From NCBI RefSeq assembly GCF_001375535.1, contig NZ_LN831197.1, positions 2,846,188 to 2,910,187 of the forward strand: 64,000 nucleotides of DNA. Reading direction: 5' to 3'. The notes below the pieces were generated by a model. That model made no database searches, had not been told where the DNA came from, and saw only the letters and a list, made by a program, of their open reading frames with translations. Made by a program: the position numbers and the translations under genes. Of the stretch, positions 1 to 7,673 are shown piece after piece. Each line of letters begins with the position of its first letter. The first letter of the stretch is position 1. This DNA is from Bacillus niameyensis (GTDB lineage: Bacteria > Bacillota > Bacilli > Bacillales > Bacillaceae_C).

Positions 1-224
1 TATCTTGTTGTGTTGCTGATGCGTCAGTATATGGAATCATCTCAACAATGGATGAGATAGGAAGTATTCAATATGAAGAGGATCAGTGGATTCGGGTAAC
101 CGGAAAACTTTCAACAACAATAATGAATGATTGGGAATTACCTCTTCTGCAAGTCACGAACGAAGAAAAAATAAACGAGCCAGAGAATCCGTATGTATAT
201 GAATATTACATACCGCTAAGTTAA
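1..224 (+). CDS. 3' end of a DUF1980 / YcgQ-like (TIGR03943 family) protein
   Basis: This is the carboxy end of a gene that begins left of the window. The open frame starts at base 3 and gives 73 residues before TAA. It contains the CCVADASVYG motif, then a tryptophan-centred V-x-G-x-L strand and a closing NPYVYEYYIPLS. This pattern matches the C-terminal globular part of the YcgQ/DUF1980 family as I know it. Family members are predicted to work with a YcgR-like permease (DUF318), often in metal stress loci, but the function is not established. The partner gene would lie upstream, outside the window. Family call is fairly good; function is unknown. Confidence 0.7.
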   Translation, partial: SCCVADASVYGIISTMDEIGSIQYEEDQWIRVTGKLSTTIMNDWELPLLQVTNEEKINEPENPYVYEYYIPLS

Positions 225-246
225 TACAAGCGTAAGAACCTGTTAG

Positions 247-327
247 CAACGTACAAACTTCAGGGATTTTCACTTATCGTAGGAGAAGGCCAAGAAGTTT
301 GTACATCGCTGGGCGCTGAGGTTAGAC
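247..327. repeat. Degenerate copy of the dispersed intergenic repeat
   Basis: The stretch contains the pieces acgtacaaactt, cttatcgtaggagaag and cgctgggcgctg followed by a decayed gttagacc. These are in the same order as in the better copies at 52536-52676 and 58410-58548. The left arm is missing and the middle is shortened. It lies in the 225-578 gap, which otherwise holds only a broken 42-codon frame. Confidence 0.6.
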
Positions 328-364
328 CGATCGTTTGCGCTACAACCCCATGTGAGATCAAACC

Positions 365-490
365 TCATTCTAAATCCTCTGCAGCTGTAATTTCCCCAAT
401 ACCTTTTTCAACAATCCGCTAGAGCGAATAATCGTATATATTAACTCGCTTTTGCTCAAGAATTTTATCCGCAATAACAAAAGCTTTCAT
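365..490 (-). pseudogene. Small reading frame interrupted by an in-frame TAG
   Basis: On the minus strand an ATG at 490 opens a frame beginning MKAFVIADKI. It runs 23 codons to TAG and continues in frame for 17 more codons (RIVEKGIGEITAAEDLE) to TGA at 365. Codon use looks protein-like on both sides of the TAG, so a single nonsense mutation in a short gene is the simplest reading. I see no good ribosome binding site and do not recognise the family. It may be only a fragment of a longer lost gene. Confidence 0.3.
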
Positions 491-578
491 ATTCGATCAA
501 ACTACTTATTTTTAATATCTATTTAATTCACACAGTGTATCTCCGCCTTTAGAATATTTCCTTTTAACATAGTGTGTC

Positions 579-1373
579 CTAATCATGAGTTACTTTTGAA
601 TGCACCCCTTCAATACGAGGCCTAGTTGCTCTAAACCAATGGAAGCAAAGGATGAAAATAAGAATAATATCGATGATATCCCCGCCATAATACATGAGCA
701 TGCCTCCAAATTCGGCCTCTTCTAATGGTACTCCTTTAGGCGGCTGAGCGTAGATATACTTTGATAGAATTCCATGGCCAGCTAGAGCTATCACAAATAC
801 GAGAGCACGGTACAAAAAAGAAACTCGATGGGGGGTCGGATCGATATAGATCATTGAGACTGTAAACAGATATCCAGCCAAGAACACGTGGAGATGCACG
901 ATTAAATGCAAAAGGGTACTCTCATGCATAAGTGAATATAGATTAGTAGTATACAACAACCATAATCCGCCTATATTAAGGAAGGATGTGACAATAGGAT
1001 TTGTAAACACTCGCGATGGCCAGCTTTTAAGAACCTTCGAAAGCTTTCTCGCCAAAGGTATACTCAACATTCGCAGCACAAGAGTTATCGGGGCCGCTAA
1101 TGCGAGAAGCAACGGCGCCAACATCCCCAACAACAAATGGCCAAACATGTGAGCTGTAAAAGATACATGGGCACGGTTTGCTAAGGGACCTGCAACGGCA
1201 ATAATCGCGAGGAGAATTCCCAAGGTCCAGCAAACAGTACGGTACATCGGCCATGGTTTATAACGTCTACTGGAAAAGATAACAGCAAGGATATACATAA
1301 CGAAAGCCAACACAAATGGTAGTGCCAAAAGTAGCTGAGGGATGATCCCAACATGTTGAATATGATTATTCAT
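579..1373 (-). CDS. CtaG-like cytochrome c oxidase assembly membrane protein
   Basis: A 264-residue integral membrane protein with about seven hydrophobic segments. It has histidine-rich motifs typical of the caa3-type CtaG family, among them AHMFGHLLLGMLAPLLL near residues 75-90, MHESTLLHLIVHLHVFLAGYLF near 150-170, and a late GHGILSKYIYA. The family is needed for heme-copper oxidase assembly in Bacillus (caa3 CtaG); copper handling is suspected. I chose ATG 1373 over the ATG at 1421 because a GAAAGG stands just before it and because the start then overlaps the DUF2243 gene by only 8 bases, as expected for translational coupling. No cytochrome oxidase genes lie in the window, so the target oxidase is unknown. 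Confidence 0.8.
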   Translation of the reverse strand: MNNHIQHVGIIPQLLLALPFVLAFVMYILAVIFSSRRYKPWPMYRTVCWTLGILLAIIAVAGPLANRAHVSFTAHMFGHLLLGMLAPLLLALAAPITLVLRMLSIPLARKLSKVLKSWPSRVFTNPIVTSFLNIGGLWLLYTTNLYSLMHESTLLHLIVHLHVFLAGYLFTVSMIYIDPTPHRVSFLYRALVFVIALAGHGILSKYIYAQPPKGVPLEEAEFGGMLMYYGGDIIDIILIFILCFHWFRATRPRIEGVHSKVTHD

Positions 1374-1878
1374 GTGAGACAACCTTTCCATATTGTTTGC
1401 TACTTCGTGTAGAAAATACAAGACTGAGACCGATAATAATCATGAAAACAGCTACGATATTCCATATCAGATCATAAACAAATACGTTTTCAACATAACG
1501 AATCTGGTGGATTTTCATCACTTTGTGTTGAACTGTACCATCGTATAACTGGAAACCGCCTGTACCAAGTAACACTCCTCCCCACCACCTCTTTAGCCAC
1601 AATGCGTTTCGTCTTCGAAGATCTGCAAACATAAACAAACCCCCAATTGTGGCAAACCAACTAAAAGCATGAAACAGCCCATCAGAAATTAGCCCTATTT
1701 CGGTTGTGGACTTATCATAGAAATGATGCCAACGCAATAGTTGATGAAAGACCGTCTCATCAAAAAAGGCAGCTAAGCCCATTCCAAACAGAATGCCTGA
1801 CCATAGATTACGACTTTTGTACTTGTTTTTATTTAAAGTACTCGAATAATTGTTTCGACTTCCATTTTTAATACCCAT
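1366..1878 (-). CDS. DUF2243 membrane protein
   Basis: A 170-residue protein with four likely membrane helices. It shows the motifs GILFGMGLAAFFDETVFHQLL, LRWHHFY, SDGLFHAFSW and GTGGFQLYDGTVQHKV that characterise DUF2243. The conserved His/Asp/Glu residues in or near membrane segments suggest metal binding, which is inference. The start is ATG 1878, preceded by AAGGAG at a 6-base distance. The longer frame from 1914 lacks such a site. The gene overlaps the downstream CtaG-like gene by 8 bases. DUF2243 and CtaG-like genes are commonly paired, so a joint role in oxidase or copper chemistry is plausible, but its biochemical function is unknown. Confidence 0.8.
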   Translation of the reverse strand: MGIKNGSRNNYSSTLNKNKYKSRNLWSGILFGMGLAAFFDETVFHQLLRWHHFYDKSTTEIGLISDGLFHAFSWFATIGGLFMFADLRRRNALWLKRWWGGVLLGTGGFQLYDGTVQHKVMKIHQIRYVENVFVYDLIWNIVAVFMIIIGLSLVFSTRSSKQYGKVVSHE

Positions 1879-2087
1879 TTTCTTCTCCTTCGTGTAACTT
1901 TCACATATATACATTTATCGTTTCCACATACTTCTCCTGATAAACAGCCTAAAGGGATTGGAATAATCCTGTGGAAATAAGCCCAAGAATCTGTTTTCCA
2001 GACCATGACCAAAATAATGAAAAAGCATTAGAGTTTTAACTAGGTGGTTCTGCACATTTGATCAATAGAGAGTGTTGGATCCAGTAT

Positions 2088-2209
2088 TCAATTATTTGGC
2101 GCGATCACTGGATCACTCTTATTATTTTCCTCTTCGTTACCTGTTTGCGATTCCAAACAACCGATAAGTAGTATGGATAATAAAAATGCAACACACTAGT
2201 TTTAAACAC
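2088..2209 (-). pseudogene. Broken lipoprotein gene (signal peptide remnant)
   Basis: A GTG at 2209 (preceded by GGAG about 10 bases upstream) begins VFKTSVL. One base out of frame follows a lipoprotein signal peptide, AFLLSILLIGC, with a lipobox cysteine, then LESQTGNEEENNKSDPVIAPNN and TGA at 2088. Joining the two frames by one base gives a normal lipoprotein start, so a frameshift has killed it. The rest of the protein is missing. Its position upstream of the DUF2243-ctaG pair suggests an Sco1-like or other oxidase-related lipoprotein, but too little is left to say. Confidence 0.45.
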
Positions 2210-2447
2210 ACTATACTTACTCCTTCTTTTAAATTAATAAACTGAATCATTTATCTTTTAAAAGAAATCATTTCTCCTATATTAGAAAGCTTCAATAACT
2301 TATGATGATTAAACGCACGTTTTTTCATTTCAACTATACAAGGAGGCTTTCGATTTTAACGACCTTTTTGAAAAATCGTTTATAGCTATCCTTTATCTAA
2401 ATATTCGTAGGCAATGCAATGAATCACTTCGTTTTCATTAAACAGAA

Positions 2448-2480
2448 ACAGGCTATCTCACTTATGATGAGATAGCCTGT
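2448..2480 (-). terminator. Copy of the rpsI terminator hairpin
   Basis: A perfect 13-bp stem, acaggctatctca paired with tgagatagcctgt around a 7-base loop. It is followed on the right by gtaaacgttgatata. Hairpin and spacer repeat the segment that follows rpsI at 10733-10790, in the same orientation. The minus-strand T-run is weak here (TTCTGTTT), so it may no longer terminate well. It lies in the otherwise gene-poor 1879-2868 stretch. Confidence 0.7.
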
Positions 2481-2527
2481 AAACGTTGATATATCCATAT
2501 TTTTATTGTAAACAAAGGTAAACAAGG

Positions 2528-2587
2528 GAACGTAAGAAATACGATCTTAAAAGCGCACCTCGTGCACCACAGTTCTCAAAACGTTAA
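2528..2587 (+). pseudogene. Inverted 60-bp copy of the 3' end of rpsI
   Basis: The plus strand reads [19 protein letters not shown] and TAA. The real rpsI end on the minus strand (10797-10856) reads [19 protein letters not shown] and TAA. By eye, 56 of 60 bases agree, and similarity stops abruptly at both sides. There is no start and no upstream part of the gene. A short gene-3'-end duplicate is what tyrosine-recombinase integration at rpsI leaves behind. The orientation is opposite to that of the intact gene, so more than one event or an inversion is implied. Confidence 0.8.
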
Positions 2588-2868
2588 TTTCAGCATTATC
2601 AGTCATTTTGCTAATTCAACTGCAATTACACAAATAGAAAAAGCCATTATTTTGATCGTTAGTCGAACAAAGTAATAGCCATCAATTTTTATTTTAGAAG
2701 ATTTTCCAAAGGAACCGACTTGTAAATAATTCTATTCTATTATTGCCTAATTCAATAGAATAAGTGAGGCTAGTATGGTTCCAATCCTCCAATACAAACA
2801 TAGCCGATTGCAATTGCAAACAACTTCTTTCTTCTAATGGGATATTAAATCTCCACAATTTATGAACT

Positions 2869-3381
2869 TTAATTTTTTGATAAAATGTTACATTTCTTAT
2901 TTTCCATATTCATTCTATTGGATTTAATATACTTAGTAAATATATAACGAACTAGCGGTCCCATAATAATAACCTGTAAAGGTAATGCTATAATCAAGTT
3001 CCTACCAAAAACTGTAAAATAATCTACAACCACTGAGTTAGAAGTAAAGCCATTATGAATATAAGTTGAAACTAATCCGTAAATAGACATAAAAAACGCC
3101 ATTCCTAAAACCATGCATATTGATATGGCCAGGACTGTATAGAGTTTCTTAGTTGTATTTATAGTTAATTTCAATGCTATCTTTTTAGCATTCGGCCCTA
3201 CTATAAACATGTCAAGTATAAAAGCAATCACAAACCCAATAAAAAAATCAGATATTCCTTCTATAAAAGTCATTTTCCCGATACTTCCATTAAGGTAAAA
3301 ATTATATATAGTCATAACTAATACCATCCCAAAACACATTATTAAACCAAATTGTAAACTTTCTTTCTTAGTTGTTGGCAA
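2869..3381 (-). CDS. DUF2798 family membrane protein
   Basis: A 170-residue protein with four hydrophobic segments arranged as two similar halves. Each half carries a membrane helix pair ending in a P-x-x-x-x motif (IVGPNAKKIAL near residue 60, IMGPLVRYIFTKYI near residue 140). This two-repeat layout fits DUF2798. The start is TTG at 3381, with AGGA about 10 bases upstream; an overlapping ATGATG is in another frame and stops quickly. The function of the family is unknown. It stands alone, inside the island between the duplicated rpsI ends. Confidence 0.7.
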   Translation of the reverse strand: MPTTKKESLQFGLIMCFGMVLVMTIYNFYLNGSIGKMTFIEGISDFFIGFVIAFILDMFIVGPNAKKIALKLTINTTKKLYTVLAISICMVLGMAFFMSIYGLVSTYIHNGFTSNSVVVDYFTVFGRNLIIALPLQVIIMGPLVRYIFTKYIKSNRMNMENKKCNILSKN

Positions 3382-3806
3382 ATTTCATCATCCTTTCTTT
3401 TTCCTACCTTTGTAGTATAGGAATAGTAAGAACCTCCTCGTAAGTGAACATTTTGTGAACAAATATTTTGAATGATTCATTCTTGCCTTAACTTTTCTCA
3501 ACAAAACTGCACTTTAATTTAAGTAAACTTCCCAAAAGCCTTTTCCACGTTTTAACACTATTCTACAAAATGGCCCTTAATGGAATAGTGTGGAGGGGTT
3601 TCCATTGCTTCATTCGAGAGTGTTCAGTATAGCACTATTTGATTTAAAAACTTCGTCCAGGAAAATTATGTGTGCTTCCGGCGTACTAAAACGTGTTAGA
3701 AGCCATTGGAAGTAATTCGTTTCTTGTTAAATCAGCAGACAATGCCAATTTTGCTGTACCCAGTGAGCCGATCATCAGCATATGCTGTTTTTCATCCGGT
3801 GCTTGA

Positions 3807-3958
3807 ATGAAAGATGTACAAATGCGTTTAGGTCATTCTAGGATTGTACAACAATAAATATATACACCCATGTCACAAAAGAAAGTGAAGAAAATATCAT
3901 TAATATGTTAGTCGATTATTTGAGTACAGAAAGTCCAAGTGAAAGGAATGAAAAATGA
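3807..3958 (+). pseudogene. Tyrosine recombinase (phage-type integrase) C-terminal remnant
   Basis: The plus strand reads MKDVQMRLGHSRI in one frame, then after a one-base shift INIYTHVTKESEENIINML and on to a TGA at 3956-3958. The RLGHS block and the NIYTHVT block surround the catalytic His and Tyr of the C-terminal box of phage-type integrases (KDVQxxLGHxxxxTTxxIYTH). All upstream domains are missing. This is a dead fragment left by an integrated element. Sequence to its left (about 3600-3800) shows short open pieces that I cannot identify. Confidence 0.75.
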
Positions 3959-4005
3959 GATGGAAATTATTGGGGCAAAATTGGAGTCAATAGCCTTTTA
4001 AAGAT

Positions 4006-4036
4006 AAAAACAGCCCCTTCCGACGGAGCTGTTTTT
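4006..4036. terminator. Bidirectional Rho-independent terminator
   Basis: The hairpin aaaaacagc(c)... / ...gctgttttt has a GC-containing stem, with A-run and T-run on both sides, so it could stop transcripts from either direction. It stands between the plus-strand integrase remnant and the minus-strand VOC gene. Confidence 0.7.
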
Positions 4037-4192
4037 GATAATTTGAATGTGTAGTTCGATTTATCCCTTTTTGTCCAAACAGGAATCGTATCCCTATCTA
4101 GGAAACTAGCTTTTGATGTATAACTTTCTTCTTGTTCAACAAAACGAACGCCCCCGTTTAAGTACACTTGTTCACAAAAATTACTATTACCT

Positions 4193-4576
4193 TCAGTCTA
4201 GTTTAATCCCAAAAGCTATCCATCTTCCATCAATATCTTCGACTACAAATTCTTTATTGTTGTAATCAGTATGATCTAATGAACGGACTATCTTTACATT
4301 AGAATTGACAAACTCTTCTTGTAGTTCTTTTTGGTTTTTGGTAATAAAATATGCATCGTACCCATAACCATATAATTTTCTATTTGGAATTACTTTTTGT
4401 CCATTAGATTTTGTTAAGATAATCTCTGTTGTGTCACGGTATAAACAAATATGTGGTTCATTGGAATTTAAATAATGAACAGCTTTAAATCCCATTTTCT
4501 TTTCATAAAAATTAGCTGTTTGTATTATATCCTGCGTTGGAAATATACAGTGAGATAACAATAATAAGTTCTTCAT
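4193..4576 (-). CDS. VOC (glyoxalase/bleomycin-resistance fold) family protein
   Basis: A 127-residue single-domain protein with the beta-alpha-beta-beta-beta pattern of the vicinal oxygen chelate fold. HCIFPTQDIIQTANFYEKKMGF at the start matches the first module, and the C-terminal EFVVEDIDGRWIAFGI matches the closing strands. VOC proteins include dioxygenases, glyoxalases and antibiotic-binding proteins; the substrate cannot be read from the sequence. ATG 4576 has AAGGAG 8 bases upstream, so the start is secure. It is monocistronic and convergent with nothing intact on its left. Confidence 0.75.
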   Translation of the reverse strand: MKNLLLLSHCIFPTQDIIQTANFYEKKMGFKAVHYLNSNEPHICLYRDTTEIILTKSNGQKVIPNRKLYGYGYDAYFITKNQKELQEEFVNSNVKIVRSLDHTDYNNKEFVVEDIDGRWIAFGIKLD

Positions 4577-4778
4577 TAACTGTCTCCTTATAAAAATGGT
4601 TTATTTATTAATTTCTATAACCTTTTGTAAAATCCTTCTTCAACTTAACTACCTCGTTAGTTTAAGAGTAGCTCTCACAATTATTTGATATTATATAGAA
4701 AGATAAATTTAGAGTTTAGTTTATAGTTATAAAAATAAGTTATTTATACCCTTATAATTCTACAAAAAGGAGGAGTGT

Positions 4779-6227
4779 ATGAAAAAGACTATTGTTTTTG
4801 TATTAACGATACTTATATTATTCTCAGGATTCGGAACACATAGTTATGCGTTGTCTGATTCGAAATCTGCGGCAATACAGTCATTGCTAGATGATGCCTG
4901 TCGTATATCAGGTGTGCCTGGAATATCAATCTCAATACTTGCTGATGGTGAAGTGTTCTACTTTTCTTCTGGGTATGCAGATCTTGAAAAGGGGTTGTCT
5001 GCAAGTGAAAATACACTCTATGAGTTGGCCTCGGTGAGTAAAGCTTTTACTGGTATGGCGATTTTGCTATTGGAAGAGCAAGGGCTGCTATCAATGACTG
5101 ACCCTATCCAAAAATATTTACCTTGGTTTACGTTAAAGTATCAAGGTAAACCTGTTGATATGCAAAGCCTTACACTAAATAACTTTCTTCACCATACCAG
5201 CGGCCTAACAAATATAAAACATACTCAAAATATTCCACAAGGTAATACGCCTGATATGTTGCAAAAGACTGTGGAAACGCTGGTAGATGCAGAATTGGCG
5301 TTCTCTCCCGGTGAACAATATAACTATGGAACCGTTAATTATGACGTATTGGGTTTGGTTATTGAGATTGTATCACGGCAAAGCTATGAAGACTATATGA
5401 AGGAACAGGTATTTCTACCCTTAGGTCTTCACCAGACGTATGTTTATAAAGAAGATGCTCAAGCCACTGGACAGTTAGCACAGGGCTACCGTTCTTCCTT
5501 TTTTATAACAACTCCATTTAACGCTCCGGATTATGCAGGGAATAAACCTGCCGGCTATATCATTTCTAATTCAAAAGATATGGCGCGTTGGATGGGCATA
5601 CAGATGGGTATCGTGCAGGACATACCCGAAATATTTCACAGGGTTATCGAAAAATCACATAGGGGGGATATGTCTGTTTCGGCTGTCAATGATATGTATT
5701 ATGCGGCAGGTTGGTCGGTAAACGCCGAACAAACGTTTATAGAACACACTGGGGGTAATCCAAATTTTAGAACCGAAGTAGCCATAATGCCAAATGAACG
5801 AACAGCCATCTCCTTACTGAGCAACGGCGCAAATACCAATATAAACCTGGTACTGAAGGTTAAAAATATATTAAACGGCAATCTAACTCAGTCATATGAG
5901 ATAAGCGGCACACAGCTTTTGGACATCATTTTGTCGTCTACCACAATCATTCTATGCCTATTGACCGTTCTGTTATTTTTCTTAGGATTAAGAAAAAGGA
6001 AAACAAATGAGCAGCAGCCAATGACAAAAAAGAGAACAATCGTAACAATTATTTTCCTAATTGCTACGATTGCCCAGTGTATAATGTTTTTTGCCTTCGA
6101 TTGGTCAACGATACTTATTTGGCAGACATATAGTGTTCTTACAGCTTTAATTTCGTCAACATTATTAACAGCAAGCATTACTTGGTTTGTATATACTCAC
6201 CGATCAGATTCCTCAGTCCGAAAATAA
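4779..6227 (+). CDS. Exported serine hydrolase (class C beta-lactamase / PBP-like) with C-terminal membrane helices
   Basis: A 482-residue protein. Residues 1-25 form a signal peptide or anchor. The beta-lactamase/PBP4* fold follows, with the SxxK nucleophile motif SVSK at 85-88 and the HTGG triad motif at 323-326. Where relatives carry Y-x-N, this protein shows YNYGTVNY (about 181-188), i.e. Y-G-T. Three hydrophobic helices lie at about 379-403, 419-440 and 445-470, so the catalytic domain is outside and tethered at its C-end. The family acts on peptidoglycan-type or other amide/ester bonds; the substrate is unknown. ATG 4779 follows a strong AAAGGAGGAG site. It is the only intact plus-strand gene of size in the window. 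Confidence 0.85.
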   Translation: MKKTIVFVLTILILFSGFGTHSYALSDSKSAAIQSLLDDACRISGVPGISISILADGEVFYFSSGYADLEKGLSASENTLYELASVSKAFTGMAILLLEEQGLLSMTDPIQKYLPWFTLKYQGKPVDMQSLTLNNFLHHTSGLTNIKHTQNIPQGNTPDMLQKTVETLVDAELAFSPGEQYNYGTVNYDVLGLVIEIVSRQSYEDYMKEQVFLPLGLHQTYVYKEDAQATGQLAQGYRSSFFITTPFNAPDYAGNKPAGYIISNSKDMARWMGIQMGIVQDIPEIFHRVIEKSHRGDMSVSAVNDMYYAAGWSVNAEQTFIEHTGGNPNFRTEVAIMPNERTAISLLSNGANTNINLVLKVKNILNGNLTQSYEISGTQLLDIILSSTTIILCLLTVLLFFLGLRKRKTNEQQPMTKKRTIVTIIFLIATIAQCIMFFAFDWSTILIWQTYSVLTALISSTLLTASITWFVYTHRSDSSVRK

Positions 6228-6309
6228 GTATAATGTTAAGTAAATAAATCCTAATTTATCAATATTCTTAGTTTAAAGAAACTGGGCTGTCCTATAAGTC
6301 CCTCGAATA

Positions 6310-6350
6310 AAACAGGAAGAGAAAAATGACACTGTTTTCTCCTCCTGTTT
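6310..6350 (+). terminator. Terminator after the serine hydrolase gene
   Basis: Arms aaacaggaagagaaaa and ttttctcctcctgttt form a 16-bp stem with one G-U, followed by tttgta on the plus strand. It is about 85 bases past the stop of the plus-strand gene, at the edge of the insertion sequence remnant. Confidence 0.7.
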
Positions 6351-6401
6351 TTGTATCTTTTTGCATATTACCTGAAAATAGCTGGCGAATGCTGGCTATT
6401 T

Positions 6402-7200
6402 TCAGGAGTGTCCGTTTTTCATATGGTCGTCTTTCATCCGCATGAATGTGGCATCATGATCGGTCTTCGAAAAACTGTTTCGGTCCCGAATATTTCATGG
6501 TGCTGTCTGTATTTTTATATGCGTGGTAAGAAGTCTTGGCGGATCTGTTTCGCTGGCTTTTTCAAAGCACACGACGTGCGCGGAGTGCCTTGCGAAGTGG
6601 CACTTCCTTCGTATTTCGATTTCTTCTGTTAGAGAATCTGCTTGCTTTTCAAGTTCGGCAGCCAATACTTCCAATTGTTCAGGGGCCACTTCATCTATTG
6701 GCATCGGATCAAGTTCCAAGGCTTCGGCTTGTGCAATTTCATGTATATTCCGAAGGGTTTCCTGAATCTTTTTCTTCAAATTCTCCTCGAAATGAAAGGT
6801 TGTTTTTTTCCATACAAAAGAATACTTGTTGGCATCAGCTTCTAGTTCTGTCCCATCCAAGAAGTAGTTCTCCATTGTGATATATTTATCTTCAATCAAT
6901 TTTAGAATCATCGTTTCGAATAATTCATCCATCATCGCTTTCATGCGGTTTCCACGGAATTCGTTGATTGTACGGAAATCGGGTGTCTGCATCGCCGCCA
7001 CCCGTATAATACGCAAAGAGTTGTGCACCGGGAAGCGTCTCCACCATTTCATCCATCACACGCGCAATATGTTTTTCCGAAATGAACTCCTGAACATCGA
7101 AGATGGCAAAGCTTTGATGGATATTGTAGAGTTTGAATGTGGGGGCTAATTGGCGTTTAGGAATGTCATTTTCTTTTGTTTCATCTGTTGATAGCGTAAG
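6402..7200 (-). pseudogene. IS1182 family transposase, frameshifted and internally deleted
   Basis: Pieces of a transposase appear in different frames. The N-terminal part (about 7200-7022) reads KRQLAPTFKLYNIHQSFAIF and ETLPGAQLFAYYTGGG. The middle part (about 7010-6495) reads MQTPDFRTINEFR, then YFLDGTELEADANKYSFVWKK and a coiled charged region. A late piece (6470-6402) reads SKTDHDATFMRMKDDHMKNG. Between GGG and MQTPDF roughly 40 residues normally present are missing, and the C-terminal catalytic part is absent after the last piece. The gene cannot make a working transposase. Confidence 0.75.
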
Positions 7201-7353
7201 TTATGTGTTATGATGATCAGTAGTAATCTTCGGATTGCACATAAAAATCGTCCTCCCTATGAATGTTGTGTGGTAACTTCATTTTACTAGGTAGGACGAT
7301 TTTTTTATGCACCTTTTTAGATATGTTAAAAATAACCGTTTCATTTTAAGCAC

Positions 7354-7482
7354 GTTGATTGGAGCAGAAGGTGCGAGACTCCTGCGGGAATAACATGAGC
7401 CTTGAGCCTCCTCAGTCGCACAGCGACTGAGGAGGCTCAAGCCATGCCCGCGGAAAGCGAGCGCCTTCTGCGGAAATCAACA
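7354..7482. repeat. Palindromic Bacillaceae intergenic repeat (GTTGATT...AATCAAC)
   Basis: A GC-rich element bounded by gttgattggagcagaag and cttctgcggaaatcaac. It contains the typical gactcctgcggg and cgcggaaagcgagcgcc boxes. Its centre (7402-7440) is a perfect inverted repeat with 18-bp arms around a 3-base loop. Elements with these boxes are common between genes in Bacillus relatives; their role is unknown. Base composition differs sharply from the AT-rich neighbourhood. Confidence 0.8.
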
Positions 7483-7673
7483 CCCTCGTTTAAAACAACT
7501 AAAAGGGGCAGCCAAAAAGGGAAGTGATCTTCCACCTTTTGGACAGCTCCTTAATGTCATCGACACTTCTCATAGTTAAACCCACTTGCTATTTCTTCCA
7601 CTAACCTTCCCCGTTAGTTAAGTACAGTTCTTCACAATCTCCATTTTCTTGTTCAACAAAATGGCCCGTTTGA

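Larger units (their letters stand above)
6284..7309 (-). mobile_element. Decayed IS1182-type insertion sequence
   Basis: The segment carries a broken IS1182-family transposase (6402-7200). It is flanked on the left by gggctgtcctataagtc, typical of the terminal inverted repeats of such elements, and ends on the right in an inverted repeat (about 7238-7309, arms near ataaaaatcgtcct and aggacgattttttt) that commonly precedes these transposases. Another similar end, reading ctttttggctgcccc / ggagctgtcc in reverse, occurs at about 7502-7552. The outer border may therefore be there, with the palindromic repeat lying in between. Borders are uncertain and no target duplication was found by eye. Confidence 0.5.

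Noticed and set aside
3690..3800. Short open pieces on both strands left of the first integrase remnant
   Set aside because: Both strands look equally plausible and neither could be tied to a family, so no gene is called.
3967..4167. 66-codon minus-strand frame with ASFLDRDTIPVW, reminiscent of an S-layer homology motif
   Set aside because: It reads through a clear bidirectional terminator, has no convincing ribosome binding site, and the resemblance covers only about a dozen residues.
7236..7309. Inverted repeat considered as an independent terminator
   Set aside because: It is better explained as the leader hairpin or end of the IS1182 remnant upstream of its transposase.
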